Below the pieces are notes generated by a model. The model was given only the letters and a program-made list of their open reading frames with translations, had not been told where the DNA came from and did not search any database. A program made the translations under genes and the position numbers. Below, piece by piece: positions 24,425 through 31,356 of a DNA stretch of 42,131 nt. How positions within the stretch are numbered: the first letter of the stretch is position 1; every line of letters starts with the position of its first letter. The stretch is from Thermococcus sp. (GTDB lineage: Archaea; Methanobacteriota_B; Thermococci; Thermococcales; Thermococcaceae): positions 1 to 42,131 of the forward strand of contig NZ_WANV01000022.1 in the NCBI RefSeq assembly GCF_015521605.1, in the 5' to 3' direction.

Positions 24425-25471
24425 TTACCCTCCCATGAGAACGCGCCGGATCGTCAGGTAGTCCTTCCTGTCCAGCGCGTTTTCATCGGCGACGACGATT
24501 AGCCGGCCGTCCCTCAGTATGACAAGGTCCCTGAGGGTTCCGAGGAACTTCGTAACCGCCGTTATCCCGTTGTGGACTATCAGATACTCGATTCCGTCTA
24601 TCACCACGACCCCAGTAATGCCCTGCATCTCGGCCTCTCTGAGGTACCTCCCCGACAGTTCGAGCACCCGTGGAAGGCTCGTTGGGGGGATCGTGTCTTT
24701 TCCGGGCAGGCTGGTCAGGAAGTACGCCTTCCACTTGTCCGGGGCGCTGAGTTCCCGTATAAACGCCAAAACGGGATAGCCGTTTAATTCTTCCTTGACC
24801 CTATGGTAATCCTTACTGGTGACCAGCTCGATGCCTGGTTTGACGGATATCGCCGTCCCTCCCTTCAGGTGGGTAAACCCGCTGGACAGAACCATCTTCG
24901 CCATGAAGTACGCCGAGAGGACCGTTAGAACAGCCCCGAGGGTGAACCCGATGGGTGCAAACCATGCCACGTCCCTGAGGAACGCGTAGTCCATCTTGTG
25001 GAGTCCCAGCAGGCAGAGGGTGAACGCTGCCCTCCTGGCGTTCGTGAACTCTTCGCTTATGGTCGTGAGAATCATGATGCCCGAGAGAGCGATGAAAAAC
25101 GCAGCAACCCCGTAAGGTATTCCGACAACAGAATCCCAGTCGTTTCCAAGGAGTATCCCGTACATGGCCGCAACGAGGGGTGGTGCGGCCCATAGCATGG
25201 AGTACCTGATATTCTTTCCAATCTCCTCCGAGAGGAAAGTCAGCGACCCCAGGAAGAGCATGGACGAAAAAGTGGCCTCCGTCAGGGAAATGAGCTGGAG
25301 TACGCCCAGTGCATCGGAGAGTATGCTCATAGCCGCAACGAGCCATGCGAACGCCCATATGAGTGCGGACCTTCTTCGGGATTTTAGGTAGACAGTGAAG
25401 AGTACCGCCGAGACAACAAGTTTGGCGGAGAGGCTGGAGAACTGGCCCAGCATGAGCAGTGTGGTGTTCAT
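24425..25471 (-). CDS. DUF835 membrane protein
   Basis: A 348-residue protein. About six or seven hydrophobic helices fill residues 8-200, and a soluble domain from about 205 to the end matches DUF835, a family largely confined to Thermococcales (GIELVTSKDYHRVKEEL near the start and GVVVIDGIEYLIVHNG later, with VVADENALDRKDYLTIR near the end). Function unknown; the soluble domain is probably cytosolic. GGGAGGG precedes the ATG. TATA element at 25516-25525. It is divergent from the 5S rRNA gene. Confidence 0.8.
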   Translation of the reverse strand: MNTTLLMLGQFSSLSAKLVVSAVLFTVYLKSRRRSALIWAFAWLVAAMSILSDALGVLQLISLTEATFSSMLFLGSLTFLSEEIGKNIRYSMLWAAPPLVAAMYGILLGNDWDSVVGIPYGVAAFFIALSGIMILTTISEEFTNARRAAFTLCLLGLHKMDYAFLRDVAWFAPIGFTLGAVLTVLSAYFMAKMVLSSGFTHLKGGTAISVKPGIELVTSKDYHRVKEELNGYPVLAFIRELSAPDKWKAYFLTSLPGKDTIPPTSLPRVLELSGRYLREAEMQGITGVVVIDGIEYLIVHNGITAVTKFLGTLRDLVILRDGRLIVVADENALDRKDYLTIRRVLMGG

Positions 25472-25515
25472 CTTGACCCTCCCAGTGCGTCCAGCTGTTA
25501 ATTTATGTTCTGCTC

Positions 25516-25525
25516 ATATAAAAAG
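25516..25525 (-). promoter_or_regulatory. TATA box of DUF835 gene
   Basis: The minus strand reads CTTTTTATAT after CCAAAG, with predicted start near 25495. Confidence 0.5.
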
Positions 25526-25581
25526 CTTTGGCTACTGTGTGGGAACTTTGGGGTTGATGTGGACTGTCCAGCGACCGTAAT

Positions 25582-25590
25582 CTTTATAAA
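25582..25590 (+). promoter_or_regulatory. TATA box of 5S rRNA
   Basis: CTTTATAAA about 28 nt upstream of the mature 5S start, probably driving the 5S-tRNA-Asp pair. Confidence 0.6.
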
Positions 25591-25613
25591 CCCAACCCGA
25601 AAGGTTAACAGCG

Positions 25614-25738
25614 GTACGGCGGTCATAGCGGCGGGGTCACACCCGGTCTCGTTTCGACCCCGGAAGTTAAGCCCGCCAGCGATCCCGGTTGTACTGCCCT
25701 CCGGGAGGGGGCGGGAAGCCGGGGACGCCGCCGGCCAC
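25614..25738 (+). rRNA. 5S ribosomal RNA
   Basis: Conserved 5S elements are readable in order: TACGGCGGTCATAGCGG at the 5' end, CACACCCGGTCTC, the loop with GACCCCGGAAGTTAAGC, the GATCCCGGTTGTACTG region, and a closing GACGCCGCCGGCCACT that pairs with the 5' end. Ends are estimated to within a few bases. A tRNA-Asp follows after about 6 bp, the usual Thermococcales linkage; the large rRNAs are not in this window. Confidence 0.95.
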
Positions 25739-25744
25739 TCAAAC

Positions 25745-25822
25745 GCCCGGGTGGTGTAGCCAGGCCCATCATACGGGACTGTCACTCCCGTGACTCGGGT
25801 TCAAATCCCGACCCGGGCGCCA
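25745..25822 (+). tRNA. tRNA-Asp (GTC)
   Basis: Acceptor stem GCCCGGG (25745-25751) pairs with CCCGGGC (25812-25818); the anticodon loop is CTGTCAC, giving anticodon GTC for Asp. The T-arm is CGGGTTCAAATCCCG, the discriminator base is G, and CCA is encoded. There is no intron. It is co-oriented with and closely behind 5S rRNA. Confidence 0.97.
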
Positions 25823-25895
25823 TTCTAACAACCCTTTGCTTCGCAAAGCGTTGACGGAAAGATCGTGTGCCTTTTGAAAAACTCAAATCCTCAGG

Positions 25896-26005
25896 GGGTT
25901 TACTCATTAACTGCCATTTCTCGAACGTTTGCCATCCTCAAGGCGCCCTTCGGGCGCCAGAATAAAACGCAAACCTGTTTGGGGGAGTCTTTTAGAAGTA
26001 AACCC
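25896..26005. repeat. Nested inverted repeats (three stems)
   Basis: GGGTTTACT (25896-25904) pairs with AGTAAACCC (25997-26005); inside it GTTTGC (25927-25932) pairs with GCAAAC (25969-25974); innermost GGCGCCC (25942-25948) pairs with GGGCGCC (25952-25958) around TTC. All pairs are perfect and properly nested. Confidence 0.6.
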
Positions 26006-26077
26006 ACACTTCAGTAGAGTTCTGAAACGTGCACACCAGTGCTATCCACTTATCTAAGAGAAAGAGATTCTTTTGGT

Positions 26078-26098
26078 CAAGCTTTTCCAAAAAGCTTG
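26078..26098. repeat. Hairpin repeat, copy 1
   Basis: CAAGCTTTT / AAAAGCTTG, a 9-bp stem with loop CCA, flanked by TTTTGGT and TT. It is related to the copy at 26362-26386. Confidence 0.6.
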
Positions 26099-26223
26099 TT
26101 AGCGAAGTTTGATCAAGTGGTTCTTTTTAGTGATACCAAAGTCCAAATGGATTCCTTTTTACAAGCTGTTTTGGATTTGAATTCCCCTCATTATTGCCCT
26201 CTCAAGGAGTTCCTCTCTTCCGT

Positions 26224-26240
26224 GACGCCCGAAGGGCGTC
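26224..26240. repeat. GACGCCC/GGGCGTC hairpin with GAA loop
   Basis: A 7-bp perfect stem; on the minus strand the loop is TTC, as in the hairpins at 25942-25958 and 25834-25848. Confidence 0.55.
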
Positions 26241-26361
26241 GATTTGACAGCAAACTCCCTACAAGAGAGGGTGTCTTAACGGATTCCAACACTCTGGAGG
26301 TTAAATTTCACAGAAATCCCACTTTAGAAGCGAGCTTTAAGAAGGAGCTACCAACTTTGGT

Positions 26362-26386
26362 CAAACTTTTACGGGGCAAAAGTTTG
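26362..26386. repeat. Hairpin repeat, copy 2
   Basis: CAAACTTTT / AAAAGTTTG, a 9-bp stem with loop ACGGGGC, flanked by TTTGGT and TT as in copy 1. The fourth base pair is A-T here and G-C in copy 1, a compensatory change. Confidence 0.6.
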
Positions 26387-26391
26387 TTTTC

Positions 26392-26469
26392 TGGCGGGCC
26401 GGACGGGATTCGAACCCGCGGCCACGGGGTTAAAAGCCCCGCGCTCTAACCAGGCTGAGCTACCGGCCC
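26392..26469 (-). tRNA. tRNA-Lys (TTT)
   Basis: Read on the minus strand: acceptor GGGCCGG pairs with CCGGCCC, the D-arm is AGCTCAGCCTGGTTAGAGC, the anticodon loop is CTTTTAA (anticodon TTT, Lys), the T-arm is GCGGGTTCGAATCCCGT, the discriminator is G and CCA is encoded. No intron. TATA element CTTATAAAAT at 26496-26505. Confidence 0.97.
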
Positions 26470-26495
26470 ACGCCCGATGGGATAACGGCGGGGAG

Positions 26496-26535
26496 ATTTT
26501 ATAAGCTTTGCCCCGTGCGAAAACTACTTAAACAT
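26496..26535. promoter_or_regulatory. Divergent promoters of tRNA-Lys and the DtxR gene
   Basis: The minus-strand TATA CTTATAAAAT (26496-26505) serves tRNA-Lys and the plus-strand ACTTAAACAT (26526-26535) serves the DtxR-type gene. Just downstream of the latter is the 8-bp palindrome TTGGCCAA (26538-26545) followed by CCTAA. Confidence 0.5.
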
Positions 26536-26565
26536 TTTTGGCCAACCTAACGGCAGGTGAGGGCG

Positions 26566-27003
26566 TTGGAGATAAGCAAGAGGGAAGAGGAATATCTTGA
26601 GACGATGTACATCCTCCACAAGAACAAGGGCGTGATAAGGGTCAAGGACATAGCCAAAATGATGAGGGTCAAGCCTCCAAGCGTTGTAGATGCACTCAAG
26701 AAGCTCAACGAAAAGGGGCTGGTTGAATACGAGAAGTACGACAGGATTCTGCTGACTTCGGAGGGCAGGAAGGTCGCCGAGAGGACCTACTCGAAGCACC
26801 TACTCCTCACGAAGTTCTTCATAGACATCCTCGGGATTCCCCCGGAGATAGCCGAGAGGGATGCCTGCCAGTTCGAGCACTACGTCAGTGAGATAACCGT
26901 GAAGCGGATACGGGAGTTTGCGCAGTTTATTCAGGATGAGTGCCCCTACGTGCTGAAGCAGTTCATCAAGGAGAAACTGGCCGAGAACGCGGAATCGGAG
27001 TGA
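26566..27003 (+). CDS. DtxR/MntR-family metal-dependent regulator
   Basis: About 145 residues. A winged helix (EEEYLETMYILHKNKGVIRV, then VKPPSVVDALKKLNEKGLVEY) is followed by the metal-binding dimerisation domain with conserved Cys, His and Glu residues (ERDACQFEHYVSE). There is no SH3-like third domain, so it is the short form. Likely role: an iron- or manganese-responsive repressor of metal uptake. TTG 26566 is chosen (AGGTGAG upstream and family N-terminus); GTG 26557 is an alternative, since the TATA box would place the transcript start there. A palindrome in its promoter suggests autoregulation. Confidence 0.85.
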   Translation: MEISKREEEYLETMYILHKNKGVIRVKDIAKMMRVKPPSVVDALKKLNEKGLVEYEKYDRILLTSEGRKVAERTYSKHLLLTKFFIDILGIPPEIAERDACQFEHYVSEITVKRIREFAQFIQDECPYVLKQFIKEKLAENAESE

Positions 27004-27051
27004 TTTCTCCGTCCATAAGTTTTTGCTCTTCTGAATAAGGTAAAAGGGGGT

Positions 27052-28389
27052 TTAGAAGACCCCTCCGAGGTAGGCGAAGTAGGCCACGAATATTATTGCC
27101 AGTATGTACATGAGCGGGTGGAGTTCCCTTCCGCGGCCGCTGAAGAGCTTCAGCAGCGTGTAGCTGATGAAACCGGCACCGATTCCGTCGGCTATCGAGT
27201 AGGTGTAGGGTATCGTTATGAGGACGAGGAAAGCCGGAATAGCTTCGGTGTGGTCGGTGAAGTCAACTTCCTTGATGGCGCTGAGCATGTAGTAACCGAC
27301 TATGACGAGGGCCGGCGCCGTTGCGAAGGCAGGTATTGACTGGGCGAGAGGTGCTATGAAGAGGCCGATGCCGAGGAAGAGCAGGCCCGTAACGAGTGCG
27401 GTCATTCCGGTTCTACCGCCCTCCTCTATTCCGGCCGCGCTCTCGATGTAGGTCGTGACTGTGGACGTTCCGAGGACTGCCCCGACGGTAGTTCCTACCG
27501 CGTCCGTGAGGAGCACCTTCTCGGCGTCTGGGACTTTCCCGTCCCTGGTCAGGAAGCCGGCCTTGGCGCTCAGTCCGGTAACGGTTCCCAGAGTGTCGAA
27601 GAAGTCCACCATGAAGAAGGCGAAGACCACTCCTATCGCCCCGACGTTGAGCAGTCCTTGGAGGTCCATCTGCATGAATGTGTAGCTTATGGTTGGCGTT
27701 GAGAATAGGTGGTCGGGCCAGGGGGCGGCGCCCGTGATCCAGCCGATAATGCTGGTGGTTATGATCGATATCAGCAGCGCTCCTTTGATGCGGAGGGATA
27801 TGAGAACTCCCGCAAGGAAGAGCCCGAAAAAGAACAGGATTATCTCCTTGCTGGCCAGGGCGGAGGTGTTGAGACCGGTGAACTTGAGAACCCCCGTGTC
27901 CGTGACGAAGGCCGTGAGAAGACCAACGTCGTTGAGGCCTATGAAGGTCAGGAAGAGTCCTATTCCAGCCCCGACGGCATACTTCTGGCTGAGCGGTATC
28001 GCGTGGATTATCGCGCTCCTGACCTTGGTGACGCTGAGGACTATGAATATCAAACCTTCAACGAAGACCGCCGCGAGGGCAACGCGCCAGTCGTAGCCCA
28101 TGCCGATGACCACGCTGTAGGCGAAGTAGGCGTTCAGTCCCATTCCCGGGGCAAGGGCGAAGGGCTTCTTGGCGTAGAGGCCCATGAGAATAGTCGCAAA
28201 GCCCGCGGCAAGGGCAGTGACTGCCACGAGTGAATTGAAGGCCTCCTTCCCCATGGCATCGCTGAGTATCGCCGGGTTTACGAATAGGATGTAGGCCATG
28301 GTCATGAAGGTCGTCATTCCGGCGAGAACCTCGGTCTTCATGTCCGTCCCATGCCTCTCAAACTCGAAGTAGTTCTCAAACCATCCCAT
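27052..28389 (-). CDS. NCS2-family purine permease (AzgA/PbuG-like)
   Basis: About 445 residues, with 12 or more hydrophobic helices. Near the start FERHGTDMKTEVLAGMTTFMTMAYI and NPAILSDAMG, and later GLNAYFAYSVV and FFDTLGTVTG, are signatures of the AzgA-like NCS2 subgroup that imports adenine, guanine or hypoxanthine by proton symport. ATG 28389 is preferred over GTG 28398 since GGGGTGA lies 5 nt upstream. TATA element at 28433-28442. A structured noncoding stretch lies further upstream (28480-28610). It converges with the DtxR-type gene. Confidence 0.88.
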   Translation of the reverse strand: MGWFENYFEFERHGTDMKTEVLAGMTTFMTMAYILFVNPAILSDAMGKEAFNSLVAVTALAAGFATILMGLYAKKPFALAPGMGLNAYFAYSVVIGMGYDWRVALAAVFVEGLIFIVLSVTKVRSAIIHAIPLSQKYAVGAGIGLFLTFIGLNDVGLLTAFVTDTGVLKFTGLNTSALASKEIILFFFGLFLAGVLISLRIKGALLISIITTSIIGWITGAAPWPDHLFSTPTISYTFMQMDLQGLLNVGAIGVVFAFFMVDFFDTLGTVTGLSAKAGFLTRDGKVPDAEKVLLTDAVGTTVGAVLGTSTVTTYIESAAGIEEGGRTGMTALVTGLLFLGIGLFIAPLAQSIPAFATAPALVIVGYYMLSAIKEVDFTDHTEAIPAFLVLITIPYTYSIADGIGAGFISYTLLKLFSGRGRELHPLMYILAIIFVAYFAYLGGVF

Positions 28390-28432
28390 GAGCTTCACCC
28401 CTTGAGTTGACTGATTTTTGCTAATAACTTAG

Positions 28433-28442
28433 TTTTTTAAAG
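28433..28442 (-). promoter_or_regulatory. TATA box of purine permease gene
   Basis: The minus strand reads CTTTAAAAAA preceded by AAAAAAACC; predicted start near 28412. Confidence 0.5.
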
Positions 28443-28479
28443 GTTTTTTTGACAAAAAGATGTTAAAACATAGGGGAGG

Positions 28480-28610
28480 GGATAATGTGCGGGCAATCTG
28501 AAGAACGGGAAGGCAAAGGGCCGGAATCCTGGCCATAGACTGCGGTGAACTTTCAAGCACGATTCCTAGCCGGGGTGCAGGTCGTGTTCAGCCCTGCAGG
28601 GCTTGGTGAG
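28480..28610 (-). ncRNA. Candidate structured RNA upstream of purine permease
   Basis: GC-rich stretch without an ORF between AT-rich borders. Helices seen: 28519-28528 with 28561-28571 (9 bp with a small internal loop), 28576-28581 with 28593-28598 (6 bp), and the 12-bp palindrome GCCCTGCAGGGC at 28591-28602. A minus-strand TATA-like GATTTAAAC complement (28621-28629) would start a transcript near 28600. It could be a free small RNA or the trailer of the ABC operon. No known family is recognised and the strand is not certain. Confidence 0.4.
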
Positions 28611-28635
28611 TTATAGCGTTGATTTAAACCACACT

Positions 28636-29646
28636 TCACTTTGCTTCGAGCACCGAGAAGCTCCTCACCTCGATGCCAACGCGCTCCGGCATTCCTTCCA
28701 CGCTGAAGGGCAGCTCATCGAGGAAGCGCTCGGCGAGGATTACTTTGCCCTCAATCCCGAGCCTCAGCCGTATCCTTCCGGGGAGGAGCTCGTAGTCGAG
28801 AACCTCCGCGGTGTCGCCGGGTTTTATGTGAACACTCTCGGGCCGGAAGAAGACCCTCACCCTCCCCTCCCTTCCGACGTCAAAGCACAGCCCCCCGAGG
28901 CAGGCCCTACCGTTCTCGGCTTTAAGCTCCAGTATGTTGCTCAAACCCAGAAAGCGCGCCACGAACTCGGTCTTTGGGCGGTAGTAGAGCTCCAGAGGTT
29001 TCCCCACCTGCTCAACGTGACCGACGTTCATCACCGCTATCCTGTCGCTTATCGCCATCGCCTCCTCCTGGTCGTGGGTGACGTATATCGTCGTTATTCC
29101 CAGCTCGCGCTGTATTCTCTTTATCTCCCCCCTCAGCCGTTCCCTTATCTTGGCGTCGAGGTTGCTGAGGGGTTCGTCCAGGAGCAGGACGTCAGGCTCA
29201 ACGACCAGGGCCCTCGCGAGGGCTACGCGCTGCTGCTGGCCGCCGCTCAGCTGTTCCGGGTAGCGGTTTTCGAGGCCCTCAAGACCGACCAGCTCAAGCG
29301 CCCACTTCACCCTTCTCTCTATCTCCCCCCTTGGAAGACCCTTCATCTCAAGGCCGAAGGCGATGTTCTTGAAGACCGTCATGTGTGGAAACAGCGCGTA
29401 GTCCTGAAAGACTATGCCTATCCCGCGCTCGTAGGGCGGCAAATCGTTCACCTGCCTTCCGTTGAAGAGTATCTCACCCCTCTCCGGCTTTTCAAAGCCC
29501 GCTATCATCCTGAGCGTTGTGGTCTTTCCGCAGCCGCTCGGACCGAGGAGTGTGAGAAACTCGCCGTCCTTGACGTCTAGCTCACTTATCTCAAGCCGAA
29601 AATCCTCCCACTCTTTGAGGACTCCCTTCAGTTCCACCCTCACCAT
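28636..29646 (-). CDS. ABC importer ATP-binding protein (FbpC/ThiQ/PotA-like)
   Basis: A 336-residue protein. Walker A GPSGCGKT at 35-42, Q-loop in VFQDYALFPHM, signature LSGGQQQR near 135, Walker B LLLDEPLSNLD, and H-loop VTHDQEEA. A C-terminal TOBE-like region begins near 240. Membership is of the class that energises importers for iron(III), thiamine, polyamines or similar; the substrate is not readable. The ATG lies inside the end of the permease gene (7-nt overlap) with GAGGAGG, so the two are co-translated. Confidence 0.88.
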   Translation of the reverse strand: MVRVELKGVLKEWEDFRLEISELDVKDGEFLTLLGPSGCGKTTTLRMIAGFEKPERGEILFNGRQVNDLPPYERGIGIVFQDYALFPHMTVFKNIAFGLEMKGLPRGEIERRVKWALELVGLEGLENRYPEQLSGGQQQRVALARALVVEPDVLLLDEPLSNLDAKIRERLRGEIKRIQRELGITTIYVTHDQEEAMAISDRIAVMNVGHVEQVGKPLELYYRPKTEFVARFLGLSNILELKAENGRACLGGLCFDVGREGRVRVFFRPESVHIKPGDTAEVLDYELLPGRIRLRLGIEGKVILAERFLDELPFSVEGMPERVGIEVRSFSVLEAK

Positions 29647-31265
29647 ACCTCCTCACCCACCCTCTCGATTACCAGGAAGCTCAGAGTTGAGACAGCCATA
29701 AGGAGAACGGCCAGAGCGGAGGCCGAGCCGAACTGTCTCGCCCCGAGGAACTTGTATATAGCCACAGTCATCGTGGTGTACTCCGGTTTGGCCAGCATGT
29801 AGGTCGCCCCCAGCTCCGCTATGCTTATGGCGAAGGCGAATATCGCGCCGACGATGACCCCTCCCAGAGCCAGCGGGAGCTCCACCCTCAGGAATGCCCT
29901 CCACTCCTTGGCTCCCAGGCTCAGCGCCGCCTCCCAGAGGTTTGGCCTTATCTTCTTCAGGGAGGTGGAAACGGAGCGGAGCACGAAGGGGTATGCTATG
30001 ACGGTGTGGGCGGCTATGATTATCCAGGCGGTGAAGTACAGGGGCGTGGTGTGGAAGACCCTTATGTAGCCCAGACCGAGGGTTATGGCAGAGCTGGCCA
30101 GCGGAAGCATCACCAGGACATCGAAGAGCCTTTTGCCTTTGAAGTTCCAGCGGTGGAGGGCGTAGGCTATGGGGAGTGCCACGAGAACCGAGAGGAATAT
30201 CGTTGCCAGACCGAAGGTGAGTGAGTTCCTGACGGCGTCGAGCGTTGTTGCCCCGAACATCGGGTTGTACTCCGTCGAGAATATTCTCCTGTACCATTCG
30301 AGGCTCCAGGCATCGTTGAAGCGCAGGGAGTCGTAGATGACCGCCAAGAGGGGAGAAACTATGAAAAAGAAGACAATCAGGGAGTATATCCCAACGAGCA
30401 GTCCCTTGAGGCTCAGCCAGTCGCGCCTCGTGAAGGGGCGGGGCTTTCTAAACACGCGCTGCTCCTCGCGCTTGGCGTAGGCGTCGAGCGCCCTCAGGTA
30501 GAGATACATAAAGCCCATGCTGAGGAGTATCTGGATTATGGCAAGAGCCGAGCCGGTCTTGAAGTCGAGGAGCACCATTATCGAGGTGAAGATGTCCACC
30601 TCTATCGTGGCGTACTGGTAGCCGCCGATTATGAGGGGAATAGAGAAGCTCAGGAAGCAGAACACGAAGGTGAGCATTGCAGAGGCAAAAATCGCCGGGG
30701 ATATCATCGGCAGCGTGACCTTGCGGAAGAGCGTCCAGCCCCTCGCCCCCAGGGCCATCGCGGCCTCCTCGTAGTGGGGATTCACACGCTGCCACAGCGA
30801 CGAGACCATGCGTATGACTATCGGAAAGTTGTAGAACGCGTGTGCCAGAAGGATGCCCTTCCAGGAGTAGATTATGCCCAGATCGCGACCGAGGAGGCCG
30901 GTTATTAAGCCGCTCTTTCCGAAGAGGAGTATGTAGCCCAACGCGACCATCACGCTGGGCATCACGAACGGGACTGTCAAAACCGCCTTTATGGTGCCCT
31001 TCCCCGGAAAGTCGTACTTGGCGAATATGTACGCGCCGGGAAGGCCGAGTGCCAGGGTAAGGAGGGTTGAAGCTATTGCCTGTCCTATCGTGAAGAGGAT
31101 GACGCGTCTGTGGTAGTCGTTGGCCAGAACCGCTGAGATGTGTTTGAGTGTGAAGCCGTTTTCCCAGAGACCGGTTTTTAGAATACTGACTAACGGGACG
31201 TAGAAGAAGATGACCAGGAATATGAGCGGAATGAGCAGGAAGAGCTTCGAAGGCCCCATCCTCAT
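29640..31265 (-). CDS. ABC importer permease, two fused halves (FbpB/ThiP-like)
   Basis: About 541 residues and roughly 12 transmembrane helices, made of two homologous permease halves (about 1-270 and 285-541). Each carries an EAA loop: YEEAAMALGARGWTLFRKV in the first and LWEAALSLGAKEWRAFLRV in the second. Fused permeases of this type serve iron(III) and thiamine importers. No substrate-binding protein gene is next to it. ATG 31265 is taken; it lies about 26 nt from the TATA centre, so the message may be leaderless. TTG 31271 and ATG 31259 are alternatives. Confidence 0.86.
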   Translation of the reverse strand: MRMGPSKLFLLIPLIFLVIFFYVPLVSILKTGLWENGFTLKHISAVLANDYHRRVILFTIGQAIASTLLTLALGLPGAYIFAKYDFPGKGTIKAVLTVPFVMPSVMVALGYILLFGKSGLITGLLGRDLGIIYSWKGILLAHAFYNFPIVIRMVSSLWQRVNPHYEEAAMALGARGWTLFRKVTLPMISPAIFASAMLTFVFCFLSFSIPLIIGGYQYATIEVDIFTSIMVLLDFKTGSALAIIQILLSMGFMYLYLRALDAYAKREEQRVFRKPRPFTRRDWLSLKGLLVGIYSLIVFFFIVSPLLAVIYDSLRFNDAWSLEWYRRIFSTEYNPMFGATTLDAVRNSLTFGLATIFLSVLVALPIAYALHRWNFKGKRLFDVLVMLPLASSAITLGLGYIRVFHTTPLYFTAWIIIAAHTVIAYPFVLRSVSTSLKKIRPNLWEAALSLGAKEWRAFLRVELPLALGGVIVGAIFAFAISIAELGATYMLAKPEYTTMTVAIYKFLGARQFGSASALAVLLMAVSTLSFLVIERVGEEVW

Positions 31266-31286
31266 GGGCAAAATTCGGTTTTGGGG

Positions 31287-31296
31287 GTTTATAAGT
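31287..31296 (-). promoter_or_regulatory. TATA box of ABC operon
   Basis: The minus strand reads ACTTATAAAC, centred about 26 nt before ATG 31265. It lies immediately beyond the point where the truncated third copy of the small-protein family loses homology. Confidence 0.5.
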
Positions 31297-31311
31297 GTTG
31301 ATTAACAATAA

Positions 31312-31353
31312 AACCTTCCCAAACACGAAGTAAATATAGTTATCAACGCCCAT
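31312..31353 (-). pseudogene. Truncated 5' end of a third immunity-like gene copy
   Basis: The minus strand encodes MGVDNYIYFVFGK, the same N-terminus as the intact gene starting at 32826, preceded by an AAGGAAGTGAG ribosome binding site. Homology stops abruptly after about 13 codons, and the sequence continues as the promoter of the ABC operon. This is a deletion or insertion breakpoint. The upstream 25 bases also match those of the intact gene. Confidence 0.75.
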
Positions 31354-31356
31354 AAC

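Larger units (their letters stand above)
25823..26391. other. Noncoding stretch between tRNA-Asp and tRNA-Lys, rich in hairpins
   Basis: About 570 bp that are more AT-rich than their surroundings and contain no credible gene; the one long open frame (26039-26449) runs into the antisense of tRNA-Lys and is spurious. The stretch holds hairpins with a 3-nt TTC/GAA loop at 25834-25848, 25942-25958 and 26224-26240, a nested long-range stem (25896-26005), and a repeated hairpin (26078-26098 and 26362-26386). It may be the remains of an integrated element between two tRNA genes or a set of small RNAs; no integrase or att duplication was seen. Confidence 0.6.

Noticed and set aside
26039-26449. 136-codon ORF ending in DGIRTRGHGVKSPAL
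   Set aside because: Its 3' part is the antisense of tRNA-Lys, a well-known source of false DGIRTR peptides; the rest covers hairpin-rich noncoding DNA.
25745-26469. Integrated virus or plasmid at tRNA-Asp or tRNA-Lys
   Set aside because: No integrase gene and no duplicate of a tRNA 3' end were found; only short hairpins remain, so it is kept as a possibility, not a call.
28603-29580. 325-codon plus-strand ORF opposite the ABC ATPase
   Set aside because: The opposite strand has all ABC motifs; this frame has none and is a shadow.
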